A model generated the notes under the pieces. That model made no database searches and was not told the origin of the DNA. It worked only from the letters and a program-made list of their open reading frames with translations. Shown here in pieces: positions 51,793 to 60,900 of a stretch of DNA of 64,000 nucleotides. The position numbers and the translations under genes are program-made. Source of the stretch: Chloroflexota bacterium (GTDB lineage Bacteria > Chloroflexota > Limnocylindria > QHBO01); contig JAILWI010000004.1 in the NCBI GenBank assembly GCA_025699005.1, positions 111,735-175,734 of the forward strand, written 5' to 3'. Each line of letters begins with the position of its first letter. Positions within the stretch are counted from its first letter, which is position 1.

Positions 51793-52263
51793 ATGACACT
51801 CAACAAGATGATGATCATCGGCAACCTCGGCGCCGATCCCGAGCTGCGCTACACGCCCAGCGGGAAGGCGGTCACCGACCTCCGGGTCGCCGTCAACAAC
51901 AACCAGCGTGGCTCGGACGGGGAGTGGATCGAGGAGACCCTCTGGTTCCGCGTCAGTGTCTGGGAGCAGGCCGCGGAACGGCTTGCCGAGCAGCTGCGCA
52001 AGGGGAACAAGGTCTTTGCCGAGGGCCAGCTGCGCGTCCGCGAGTTCGAGGGCCGGGACGGCGAGAAGCGACAGTCGCTCGAGCTCGCCTTCGCCCGAGT
52101 CGTGAACCTCGAGCGCCGTCCGCGTGACGAGGGCGGTTCCGAGGGCGCCGGATACGACGACGCTCCGCCCCAGGTACGTCCGCGCGGTGCAGGCCAGGGC
52201 CAGGCACAGCCGCGCTCGAGCGCCCCGGGCGCCGAGATGGACGTCGACGACATCCCCTTCTAG
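51793..52263 (+). CDS. ssb: Single-stranded DNA-binding protein
   Basis: 156 residues from ATG 51793, with AAGGAG eight bases upstream. The OB fold (about 1-105) has MIIGNLGADPELRYTPSGKA, VAVNNNQRG, WFRVSVWEQAAERLAEQL and the linker is Gly/Gln/Arg-rich. The acidic tip MDVDDIPF, which recruits repair and replication partners, is present at the C-terminus. Located between the genes of S6 and S18, as in most bacteria. Confidence 0.97.
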   Translation: MTLNKMMIIGNLGADPELRYTPSGKAVTDLRVAVNNNQRGSDGEWIEETLWFRVSVWEQAAERLAEQLRKGNKVFAEGQLRVREFEGRDGEKRQSLELAFARVVNLERRPRDEGGSEGAGYDDAPPQVRPRGAGQGQAQPRSSAPGAEMDVDDIPF

Positions 52264-52290
52264 CACCGATCAGAGGACCGATACCGCATC

Positions 52291-52560
52291 ATGCCCAGCC
52301 CACGATCCCGCCGCGAGTCGGCGGACTACTACCGCGACCGACGTCGCCGCAAGGTCTGCAACTTCTGCGTCGACAAGGCCGAGAGCATCGACTACAAGGA
52401 AGTCAACCGCCTCCGCCGCTACCTGAGCGAGCGAGCGAAGATCGAGCCGCGTCGGAAGACAGGCACCTGCGCACGGCACCAGCGAATGCTCACCACGGCG
52501 CTCAAGCGCGCCCGTCACGTCGCCCTGCTGCCGTACGCCCCGCAGCACCTGCGCCCATAG
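52291..52560 (+). CDS. rpsR: 30S ribosomal protein S18
   Basis: 89 residues. The core [21 protein letters not shown] and the C-terminal [20 protein letters not shown] are characteristic. The N-terminal CNFC pair plus the later Cys and His form a zinc-binding C+ version of S18. It pairs with S6 on the 30S platform. The usual next genes rplI or dnaB are absent; a strong hairpin follows. Confidence 0.96.
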   Translation: MPSPRSRRESADYYRDRRRRKVCNFCVDKAESIDYKEVNRLRRYLSERAKIEPRRKTGTCARHQRMLTTALKRARHVALLPYAPQHLRP

Positions 52561-52567
52561 ATCGCCT

Positions 52568-52607
52568 GCCGATCCGCGGACGAGTTGACGCTCGTCGGCG
52601 GGTCGGC
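52568..52607 (+). terminator. Hairpin terminator-like structure after rpsR
   Basis: A 17-position stem with one mismatch and one G-T pair (GCCGATCCGCGGACGAG with CTCGTCGGCGGGTCGGC) around TTGACG. No T-run, in common with other hairpins in the window. It separates the ribosomal operon from the riboswitch region. Confidence 0.5.
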
Positions 52608-52614
52608 GACACTC

Positions 52615-52727
52615 ACGCCACCCGAGGGGGAGTACCCCTGACAGGTGTCATCGTCATGCCGGTGGGCTGCAACCCGCCCGGTGGCACCGACCCGTCCTCC
52701 AGCTGGTTGGGAGAGACCCTCGGATCC
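52615..52727 (+). promoter_or_regulatory. Probable yybP-ykoY manganese riboswitch upstream of the TerC gene
   Basis: GGGGAGTA (52627-52634), CGTCATGCC (52652-52660) and GGTGGCACCGACC (52680-52692) match in order and spacing the conserved loops of yybP-ykoY RNAs. A GC-rich helix CCGGTGGG/CCCGCCCGG joins the last two. CCGAGGG (52622-52628) can pair with CCCTCGG (52717-52723) as a closing stem. The family binds Mn2+ and commonly controls TerC/Alx-type genes, exactly the gene that follows. Confidence 0.7.
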
Positions 52728-52744
52728 ATGCCGGAGGCCGCCCC

Positions 52745-53701
52745 GTGATCGACGCCTACTCCTGGCTCCTGTTCGCCGTTCTCGTCCTTGGGCTGCTGTC
52801 CCTGGACCTGTTCGTCTTCCATCGCGATGCTCGTCCGGTTGCCATGCGCGAGGCAGGCATCTGGGTGGGCGCCTGGATCACGCTCGGCCTGGCGTTCGGG
52901 GGATTCATCTTCCTCACCCGCGGCACCGTGAGTGGCGGCGAGTACCTCGCCGGGTACCTCATCGAGTACTCGCTCTCGATGGACAACGTCTTCGTGTTCG
53001 CCGTGCTGTTCGGCTATTTCGGCGTGCCGGCGGCGTACCAGCATCGGCTGCTGTTCTGGGGCGTGCTGGGGGCGATCGTCTTCCGCGCGATCTTCATCGT
53101 CGGCGGGATCGCGCTGCTCGAGTCGTTCCACTTCGTCATCTATATCTTCGGCGCCCTGCTCCTCTTCACCGCGTGGCGGATGCTCACGACCGATACGGAG
53201 CACGTCGACCCGTCGACCAACCCGTTCCTCCGGCTGGTGCGTCGGTTCATCCCGATGACCGAGCAGTACCACGGGCAGAGCTTCTTCACGCGCGAGAACG
53301 GGAAGCGGCTGGCGACGCCGCTGTTCGCGGCGCTGATCGTCATCGAGTCGAGCGACATCATGTTCGCGATCGACAGCGTCCCGGCGATCCTCTCGGTGAC
53401 GCAGGACACGTTCATCGTCTTCACCTCGAACGCCTTCGCCATCATGGGCCTGCGGTCGCTCTACTTCCTGCTGGCCGGGCTCATCGATCGCTTCGAGTAC
53501 CTGAAGTACGGCCTCGCGGCGCTCCTCGCCTTCGCCGGCGTGAAGCTGCTCCTCAGTGACGTCTTCCACATCGACGTGTGGCTGTCGCTCGGCGTGATCG
53601 TCGGGATCATTGCGGTTTCGGTGGTGGTCTCACTGTTCGCGACCCGTGATCGCGGAGGGGACCGCAAGCTCGAACCGGAGGATGTCGCCTCGGCCGAGTG
53701 A
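52745..53701 (+). CDS. TerC/Alx family integral membrane protein, probable Mn2+ exporter
   Basis: 318 residues from GTG 52745, with GGAGG seven bases upstream. Eight or nine membrane helices are predicted. The acidic family motifs are SLDLFVFHRDARP, LIEYSLSMDNVFVFAVLF and ALIVIESSDIMFAIDSVPAI. Alx/TerC proteins export manganese or assist metalation of secreted enzymes. The riboswitch just upstream supports a Mn-responsive role. The C-terminus ends in a charged tail (LFATRDRGGDRKLEPEDV). Confidence 0.93.
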   Translation: MIDAYSWLLFAVLVLGLLSLDLFVFHRDARPVAMREAGIWVGAWITLGLAFGGFIFLTRGTVSGGEYLAGYLIEYSLSMDNVFVFAVLFGYFGVPAAYQHRLLFWGVLGAIVFRAIFIVGGIALLESFHFVIYIFGALLLFTAWRMLTTDTEHVDPSTNPFLRLVRRFIPMTEQYHGQSFFTRENGKRLATPLFAALIVIESSDIMFAIDSVPAILSVTQDTFIVFTSNAFAIMGLRSLYFLLAGLIDRFEYLKYGLAALLAFAGVKLLLSDVFHIDVWLSLGVIVGIIAVSVVVSLFATRDRGGDRKLEPEDVASAE

Positions 53702-53747
53702 GGCGCGCCCGGCCAGGGGGGCGTTCGAGGATCACCGGACCGACGGG

Positions 53748-53753
53748 TATACT
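53748..53753 (+). promoter_or_regulatory. -10 element (TATACT) of ilvE
   Basis: TATACT in CGGGTATACTGCGG, 57 bases before GTG 53811. The leader between is GC-rich, with an AAGGAG ribosome-binding site at its end. Confidence 0.5.
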
Positions 53754-53810
53754 GCGGGGCGCCCGCGGCCCGTCAGCCGCTCGAGCGTCCGCACCAGCAA
53801 GGAGATCGAA

Positions 53811-54773
53811 GTGCTGAAGGAGCAGACCGACCCGCACAGCGCGGCGGTGGAGACCACCACCGAGCTGTGGGCCTTCTTCCGTGGCGACTTCGTCCCGCTG
53901 CGCGACGCGAACATCAACGTCATGACCCACGCCTTCAACTACGGGACGGCCGTGTTCGAGGGCGTGCGCGCGTACTGGAATGCGGACGAGGAGCAGCTCT
54001 TCGCCCTGGAGCTCCTCCCGCACTTCGAGCGGATCCGGGCATCGGCGCGCATGCTGATGATGGAGATCCCGCAGTCGCCCCAGGAGCTCGCCGACATCAC
54101 GCTCGAGCTCCTGCGTCGCGACGGGCTGCGCGAGGACGTCTACCTTCGGCCGATCATCTACAAGAGCTCGGAGACCATCGGCGTCCGGCTCCACAACCTC
54201 GATGCGGACATCACGATCTTCGGGGTGCCGTTCGGCCAGTACATCGACACCGAGGGCGGCATTCGCGCCCAGGTCAGCAGCTGGCGGCGGACCGATGACA
54301 ACGCCATCCCGGCACGCGGCAAGATCACCGGCGCTTACGTGAACGGCGCGCTGGCGAAGAGCGAGGCGCAGCTCAACGGGTTCGACGAGGCGATCGTCCT
54401 CACGTCGGACGGCCACGTCAGCGAGGGCAGCGCGGAGAACCTCTTCATCGTGCGACGCGGCGTCCTCGTCACGCCGCCGGTGACCGACAACATTCTCGAA
54501 GGGATCACACGACGACGGCTGATCGAGATCGCGCGTGCCGACGTCGGGGTCGAGGTCGAGGAGCGATCGATCGATCGCACGGAGCTCTACGCCGCGGACG
54601 AGGTCTTCCTGTGCGGCACCGGGGCCCAGATCAGCCCGGTCATCGAAGTCGACCGGCGGCCGGTCGGCACCGGCAGACCGGGGCAGATCACGCGAGACGT
54701 GTCCCGGATCTACTTCGACGCGGTACGCGGCAAGGTGCCGGCCTACCGCGACTGGCTCACACCGGTCTACTAG
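53811..54773 (+). CDS. ilvE: Branched-chain amino acid aminotransferase
   Basis: 320 residues from GTG 53811, with AAGGAG six bases upstream. Class IV PLP fold: NVMTHAFNYGTAVFEGVRAY, PHFERIRASARML, catalytic Lys about 171 in ARGKITGAYVNGALAKSEA, then GHVSEGSAENLFIV and DEVFLCGTGAQISPV. It transfers amino groups between glutamate and Leu, Ile or Val. No other ilv genes are adjacent. Fold-class relatives (D-amino acid transaminase) are less likely given the GVRAY and TGAQISPV motifs. Confidence 0.94.
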   Translation: MLKEQTDPHSAAVETTTELWAFFRGDFVPLRDANINVMTHAFNYGTAVFEGVRAYWNADEEQLFALELLPHFERIRASARMLMMEIPQSPQELADITLELLRRDGLREDVYLRPIIYKSSETIGVRLHNLDADITIFGVPFGQYIDTEGGIRAQVSSWRRTDDNAIPARGKITGAYVNGALAKSEAQLNGFDEAIVLTSDGHVSEGSAENLFIVRRGVLVTPPVTDNILEGITRRRLIEIARADVGVEVEERSIDRTELYAADEVFLCGTGAQISPVIEVDRRPVGTGRPGQITRDVSRIYFDAVRGKVPAYRDWLTPVY

Positions 54774-54834
54774 GAGTCGCGCGCGGCGGACCGGCATCGT
54801 CGCCCACCGGCCGCCCGGCCGATCGAGCGATGCC

Positions 54835-56505
54835 ATGACCACGACGGACAACCAGGACCGCTATCGCTGGCTCGGGCGCGTGCTTGAGATGGTGCCCGGC
54901 ACGATCTCGTGGGCCATCCTCATCCTGCCGCTGTGGCTCAGCTTCAGCTACCCGTGGCTCGTCGCCTACTTCGTCCTCAGCTTCGACTTCTACTGGCTGT
55001 GCCGTGCCCTCTGGTTCAGCGGAGCGGTGATCGTGGCGCACCGTCGCATCCGGGACGTGCTGGCCGTCGATTGGACCGAGCGTCTGACGGGCCTGTCCGA
55101 TCCTGCGGCACGCCTATCGGCTCTCGAGGCCCAGCTCGCCGGTGCCGGCGGTGGTATGCCGCGCAGCGCCGTCGGTGTCGTGGCGGGCGCGCAGCCGGCT
55201 TCGGACCGCGACACGCGGCGCCGCGCACGCCAGGAGATCGAGCAGCTTCGCGCCGTCCAGGCCCTCGACGAGCCGCCGCCATCCGCCGACGAGCTCATCC
55301 ACCTCGCGCTCATTCCGACCTATACCGAGCCGCTCGACAAGCTTCGACACACCGTCCGCGCCCTGGCCGAGGCCGAATGGCCGGCGGAGCGAAAGATCTG
55401 CGCGATCATCACCCGCGAGACCGATGAGGGTGGGATCGCGAACGTGAAGACCCTGCAGGCCGAGTTCGGCGATGCCTTCGCGGAGTTCATTCACATCCTC
55501 GACCCGCTCGAGCCGGGGATCGTCGTCGGCAAGAGCAGCGCCATGGCATGGGGCGGCCGGTACCTCTATCGCAAGCTGGTCCGCGAGCGCGGGATGGATC
55601 CGCATCGGATCATCGTCACCGACCTCGACGCCGACTATCGGGTCCATCCGCAGTACTTCGCCTACCTCAGCTGGGTGCACCTCACCGACCCGAATCGGGA
55701 GACCCAGCTCTATCAGCCGATCCCGTACTTCCACAACAACATCTGGCACGCGCCGATGCTCCAGCGCCTCTTCGCCGCCGTCCTGACCCAGCTCCAGATG
55801 TGGCGAAGCGTGCTGCCCGAGAAGCTCCAGAGCTTCGGGTCGTACTCGACGACGCTGTTCCTCGTCCACGACGTCGGCTACTGGGCGACCGACGCCATCC
55901 CCGAGGACAGCCGCTTCTACTGGAAGAGCTACTTCCGCTACGGCGACCGGTTCCGCGCCGTGCCGCTCTTCATCCCGATCTACGGCGACGCCGTCCGGGC
56001 GCGCGGCTACTGGCGCAGCATGGCCGAGCAGTACCTCCAGGCGCGACGCTGGGCATGGGGCGTGACCGACATCCCGTACGTGGTGGACAACGCGGTCCGG
56101 CACGCCCACATCCCGCTGGCCTCGCGCTTCTGGCGCGTCGCGAACCTGTTCGGCGAGCACATCAACTGGGCGATCGCCCCGTTCGTCGTCACATTCGGCG
56201 CCACGGTCCCGCTCCTCATCAATCCCGCGTTCGGCGAGACGACGCTGGGCCAGAATCTGCCGTTGTATGCCAGCGCGATGCTGACGGTGGCGCTGATCGG
56301 CCTGGCCGTTCTCATCGTGATCGAGCACCGGATCGTGCCGAAGCGCCCGCCGGAGTGGGGATGGTTCCAGCGCGCCGTCAGCTACGTGCAGTGGATCGGC
56401 CTGCCGTTCGTCGGCATCATCTTCTCCATGGTTCCGGCGCTGGACGCCCAGACCCGACTGCTCACCGGGCGCTACCTGGAGTACAAGGTGACGGAGAAGG
56501 TCTGA
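54835..56505 (+). CDS. Membrane-bound family 2-type glycosyltransferase
   Basis: 556 residues. Two N-terminal membrane helices (about 20-60), a cytoplasmic catalytic domain beginning HLALIPTYTEPLDKLRHTV, a DxD site in VTDLDADYRVHP (about 262), and a QxxRW motif in YLQARRWAWG (about 401), then four C-terminal helices. This is the plan of processive, cellulose-synthase-like GT2 enzymes, though the loop between helix 2 and the catalytic start is longer than usual. It probably polymerises or exports a cell-surface glycan; the sugar is unknown. The partner gene starts five bases downstream. Confidence 0.85.
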   Translation: MTTTDNQDRYRWLGRVLEMVPGTISWAILILPLWLSFSYPWLVAYFVLSFDFYWLCRALWFSGAVIVAHRRIRDVLAVDWTERLTGLSDPAARLSALEAQLAGAGGGMPRSAVGVVAGAQPASDRDTRRRARQEIEQLRAVQALDEPPPSADELIHLALIPTYTEPLDKLRHTVRALAEAEWPAERKICAIITRETDEGGIANVKTLQAEFGDAFAEFIHILDPLEPGIVVGKSSAMAWGGRYLYRKLVRERGMDPHRIIVTDLDADYRVHPQYFAYLSWVHLTDPNRETQLYQPIPYFHNNIWHAPMLQRLFAAVLTQLQMWRSVLPEKLQSFGSYSTTLFLVHDVGYWATDAIPEDSRFYWKSYFRYGDRFRAVPLFIPIYGDAVRARGYWRSMAEQYLQARRWAWGVTDIPYVVDNAVRHAHIPLASRFWRVANLFGEHINWAIAPFVVTFGATVPLLINPAFGETTLGQNLPLYASAMLTVALIGLAVLIVIEHRIVPKRPPEWGWFQRAVSYVQWIGLPFVGIIFSMVPALDAQTRLLTGRYLEYKVTEKV

Positions 56506-56509
56506 GCCG

Positions 56510-57640
56510 ATGACGAAGCGCGTGCCGCCGATCGCCCGCATCCGGCTCGCCCGTTCTCTCCCGCGGCTCCTTGCGCTGCCGTTGCTCGGCGTCGTGGCGG
56601 GCGTTGGCGTGGCGGCAACCGGCTTGCTGCTGGTGCCCGGAGGCCCTGGCCTCGGCCTCGCCGCGGTGGGCGGGGTGGTCATGCTCGTCAGCGCGGTTGC
56701 CGCGCTCATCCTGCGCGGCATCCATCTCGACGTCGAGGAGGCCGCGGTCGCCGTCCGCTGGTTCGGGGGCGAGCACACGTACGAGCTGGTCCCGGGGCCG
56801 GTCACTCGCGTCCGCCTGCGCGGGGAGAACGCTTCCCGGTTGCGCGCCCGACGATGGAACGCCTTCTGGCAGCTGGGCCCCGCGGTGCTGCGCGAAGATG
56901 AGCCGATCGAGGTGGCCCGCCTGGCACGGACCCGGACCGCGATCCTCGTCCCGACCCAGCGCGGCCGGCTGGCCATCGCCGCGGCCGATGAGGATGAGCT
57001 GCTCGAGGCCCTCACGCGTGCCGCACAGGCTCGCCAGCGTCTCGATGCCATCGCACCACCGGGACCCCGGCCCGACGAGCCCGGGCCCGACCTCGACGCG
57101 CCGCCGGAGAGCGGGACCGAACCGACCACCACGGCTGAGATCGACCCCGCGCTGATGACCGGCATCGAGCGGGCGATCTACGAGCGTCGGGTCGCGGAGG
57201 AGCTCGAGGCGCAGGAGCGCGCGGCGCGCGAGCAGGCAGAGGCGGAACGGCGAGCCGCCGAGGAGCGCGAGGCGGCCATGCGGCCTCCGGAAGCGGCCCC
57301 GGCCTTGGGGTCGACGGTCGCGACCGAGGTCCCGCCCGGGCGGCGGCGGCTTCGGGTCACGCGTCCGGCGTGGATCCGCCGGCCGGCGCCGTCGGTCGCG
57401 CTCGTCGCGCTTCCGCTCATCGGCGCGGCTGCGGCATGGGGCATCGGGCTGGCGCGCGAGTCGATCCCTCCGCCCGGCACGGACCTCGGGAGGCTCACGG
57501 CGCTCGGGCTCGTGCTGGCGGGGCCGGGAGCTGCCGTGGCGGCGATCATGGCCCGCATCTGGTGGCCCCGTCTCGTGGCCGTGGTGGTCGCCACCGGGCT
57601 CGCCTCCGCCGTCTTCGTGGGCCGCGTGCTCCTCGGCTGA
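56510..57640 (+). CDS. Membrane protein with PH-like domain and coiled coil
   Basis: 376 residues. Two N-terminal helices (about 20-68) precede a bacterial PH-like beta domain (about 74-165, VAVRWFGGEHTYELVPGPVT and TAILVPTQRGRLAIAAADED). A charged Ala/Glu/Arg coiled coil follows (about 222-262, ERRVAEELEAQERAAREQAE), then two or three C-terminal helices. The pairing with the glycosyltransferase suggests a shared envelope role. No family is firmly recognised. Confidence 0.7.
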   Translation: MTKRVPPIARIRLARSLPRLLALPLLGVVAGVGVAATGLLLVPGGPGLGLAAVGGVVMLVSAVAALILRGIHLDVEEAAVAVRWFGGEHTYELVPGPVTRVRLRGENASRLRARRWNAFWQLGPAVLREDEPIEVARLARTRTAILVPTQRGRLAIAAADEDELLEALTRAAQARQRLDAIAPPGPRPDEPGPDLDAPPESGTEPTTTAEIDPALMTGIERAIYERRVAEELEAQERAAREQAEAERRAAEEREAAMRPPEAAPALGSTVATEVPPGRRRLRVTRPAWIRRPAPSVALVALPLIGAAAAWGIGLARESIPPPGTDLGRLTALGLVLAGPGAAVAAIMARIWWPRLVAVVVATGLASAVFVGRVLLG

Positions 57641-57669
57641 TTGACAGGCCGCGGAGCGGCTGCGACGAT
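57641..57669 (+). promoter_or_regulatory. Promoter of the ileS T-box leader
   Basis: An exact TTGACA -35 (57641-57646), a 17-base spacer, and GACGAT (57664-57669) with an extended TGC before it. It lies directly after the stop of the preceding gene. It is the only consensus -35 found in the window. Confidence 0.55.
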
Positions 57670-57710
57670 CCGCGACGAGATCGATCGAGGCGATGACGGA
57701 GACGCGGCCG

Positions 57711-57947
57711 TCGCCGGCTCCGGCCCACGAGCGAGCCCGAATGGTGGAAGCGGGCGGGCGGTGTCGACGGTTATCACTCCCGAGCCGGAGGCGCGAAGCG
57801 GCGCGAGGCCGTGGGTAGCACCTCCCGGGCTGCCACCCGATATCCCGGCGCCAAGTGGTCCGGTGCGCGGCGTCCGCTGCGTAACGGGCAATCGCGGGTG
57901 GTACCGCGGGAGTCATCCCGTCCCGGTGTTCCGGGGCGGGTTCGTCG
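57711..57947 (+). promoter_or_regulatory. T-box riboswitch controlling ileS
   Basis: The antiterminator sequence GGGTGGTACCGCG (57896-57908) is the invariant T-box. Stem I is closed by CTCCGGC (57718-57724) with GCCGGAG (57784-57790) and carries GCGAGCCC-GAA-TGGTGGAAG-CGGGC, the usual AG-bulge/distal-loop pattern. A candidate specifier ATC (Ile) followed by A is at 57773-57775. A terminator-like hairpin CCCGTCCCGG/CCGGGGCGGG (57917-57940) with a T-rich tail follows. Uncharged tRNA-Ile would favour ileS expression. Confidence 0.85.
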
Positions 57948-57971
57948 TTGTTGGAGGGTCGTCACACCCAC

Positions 57972-60900
57972 ATGTTCAGGCCGGTATCGAACAAGCTGGA
58001 CGTGCCCGCGCTCGAGCGCGAGGTCATCGAGCGCTGGCGCGAGCGCGACACGATGTCGCGCTACCTCGCGCGGAACGACGGCAGCGATCGACGCTTCAGC
58101 TTCATCGACGGGCCGATCACGGCGAACAACCCGATGGGCGTGCATCACGCCTGGGGGCGCACCTACAAGGACCTCTTCCAGCGCTACCACACGATGCTCG
58201 GCGAGAAGCAGCGCTACCAGAACGGCTTCGACTGCCAGGGGCTCTGGATCGAGGTCGAGGTCGAGCGGCAGCTCGGCTTCAACAACAAGCAGCAGATCGA
58301 GGAGTTCGGGATCGATCGCTTCGTCGAGCTCTGCAAGGAGCGCGTGGCGAAGTTCGCCGGCATCCAGACCGAGCAGTCGAAGCGCCTCGGCTACTGGATG
58401 GACTGGGACAACAGCTACTACACGAACTCCGACGAGAACAACTACACGATCTGGGCCTTCCTGGCCGAGTGCCGCCGCCGGGAGCTCCTGTATCGGGGTC
58501 ACGACGTCATGCCCTGGTGCCCGCGGTGCGGGACCGGGATCAGCAACATGGAGGCGGCCGAGGGCTACAAGGACGTCCGTCACCTGTCCGTCACCCTGCG
58601 ACTGCCGATCACGAGCCCCGACCATGACGGCGAGGACCTGCTGGTCTGGACGACGACCCCCTGGACCCTGTCGAGCAATGTGGCCGCTGCGGTCCATCCC
58701 GGGCTGACCTACCAGCTCGTCGAGGGGCGTGACGGTCGGCGCTGGTGGGTCTCGAGTGGCTCGAAGGCGCGGGTGGCGGGGGACGCAGCGGTCATCCGCG
58801 AGGCGCCGGGCGCCGAGCTCGTCGATCTCACCTACAGCGGCCCGTTCGACCACTTCCCGGCTGCCGAGGGCGTGGCACACCGCGTCATCCCGTGGAGCGA
58901 CGTGTCGGATGCCGAGGGCACCGGGATCGTCCATATCGCCCCCGGCTGCGGCCAGGAGGACTTCGCTCTCAGCAAGGTCCACGGACTGGCCGTCGTCGAT
59001 CCGATCGACCAGTTCGGCGTGTTCGGCGACGGCTTCGGCTGGCAGACCGGCCGCTACGCAGGGTCCGTCCCGGACGCCTCCGAGGATCTCGCGCGCGACG
59101 TCGCCGCCGATCTCGACGAGCGTGGGCTGCTCGTGGCGAAGGAGAGCTATCAGCACTCGTACCCGCACTGCTGGCGCTGCGGCACGCAGCTCATCTTCCG
59201 GCTCGTCGACGAGTGGTTCATCGCCATGGATCCGCTCCGGGAGCCGATCGGCGACTCGACCCGCAGCGCCACGTGGCTGCCCGAGGGCATCGGCCTCGAG
59301 GAGCGCGAGCTCGACTGGCTCCGGAACATGGGCGACTGGATGATCAGCAAGAAGCGCTACTACGGGCTGGCGCTGCCGATCTGGGAATGCACCGACTGCG
59401 ATGGCTGGGAGGTGATCGGCTCGAAGGAGGAGCTCCGCGAGCGGGCGGTGACCGGCTGGGAGGAGTTCGAGGGGCACTCGCCGCATCGGCCCTGGGTGGA
59501 CGCCGTAGAGATCGCGTGCTCCGCATGTGGGGGCGTCGCGCGTCGCACGACCGATGTCGGAAATCCGTGGCTCGATGCGGGCATCGTGGCGCTCTCCACG
59601 CTGAAGTGGAACACCGACCGGGAGTACTGGCGCGAGTGGTATCCGGCCGACCTCATCACCGAGTCGTTCCCCGGCCAGTTCCGGAACTGGTTCTACGCCC
59701 TGCTCACCGAGTCGACGGTGATGACCGGTCAGGCGCCGATGAGAACCCTCTTCGCCTACGCGCTCATGCGCGACGAGCACGGCGAGGAGATGCACAAGAG
59801 CAAGGGGAACAGCATCCCCTTCGACGAAGCGGCGGACCGCATCGGCGCCGACGTCATGCGCTGGATGTTCGCCGCCGCCAACCCGGCGGTGAATCTGAAC
59901 TTCGGCTACGGCCCGGGTCACGAGGTCGTCCGGCGCTTCTTCCTGCCGCTCTGGAACACGTACGGGTTCCTCGTCACCTACGCGCGGATCGACGGCTGGA
60001 CCCCTGACCAGCTCGACGGCGTGGAGGCCGCGCGGACGTTCCTCGACCGCTGGATCCTGTCCCGCCTGGACGGCCTGGTGGGCGAGGTCGGGGAGGGGTT
60101 CGCCGGGTACGACGCGCATCGGGCCACGCGAGCCATCGAGGCGTTCGTCGACGAGCTGTCGAACTGGTACGTCCGACGCAACCGCCGCCGCTTCTGGAAG
60201 GGCGAGCTCGACGCCGACAAGCGCGCCGCGTACGCGACGCTGTACGAGGTGCTCACGACGCTGTGCCGGCTCATGGCACCGATCACGCCGCATCTCGTCG
60301 ACGCGATGTGGGACAACCTCGTCGCCGGGGTCAGCGACGACCAGCCGGACAGCGCACATCTGGCCAGCTTCCCGGAGCGGATTGAGGGTCGCGCCGATGC
60401 CGATCTCGACGCATCGGTGGACCTGGTGCGGCGCACGGTGGCCCTGGGACGAGCCGCACGGTCAGCGACCGCGCTGCGAACGCGGCAACCGCTGCGTGCG
60501 GCGCGGGTCAAGCTGCCGGCGGGACGCGAAGCATTCGCCTCCGATCCGCGGATCGACGCCGAGCTGCGGCAGCAGATTCGGGAGGAGCTCAACGTCCACG
60601 AGATCGACTTCATCCCCGACGAGTCGGAGATGGTGGAGCGGACGCTCTACCCGCTGCTGCCGGTCATCGGCCCGCGCCACGGTGCCTCGGTCGGCGCGAT
60701 CATGGCCGGCGTCCGCTCCGGGGCGTGGTCCCTCAACGAGGACGGCACGGCAACGGTCGGTGAGGCGACGCTCCAGCCGGACGAGTTCCAGCTGACCGCG
60801 CGGGCTCGGCCGGGCCACGAGGTCGCCGAGGAGGGGGACGTGCTGGTGGCGCTCGACACTGAGATCGACGACGAGCTCGCGACGGAGGGCCTCGCGCGCG

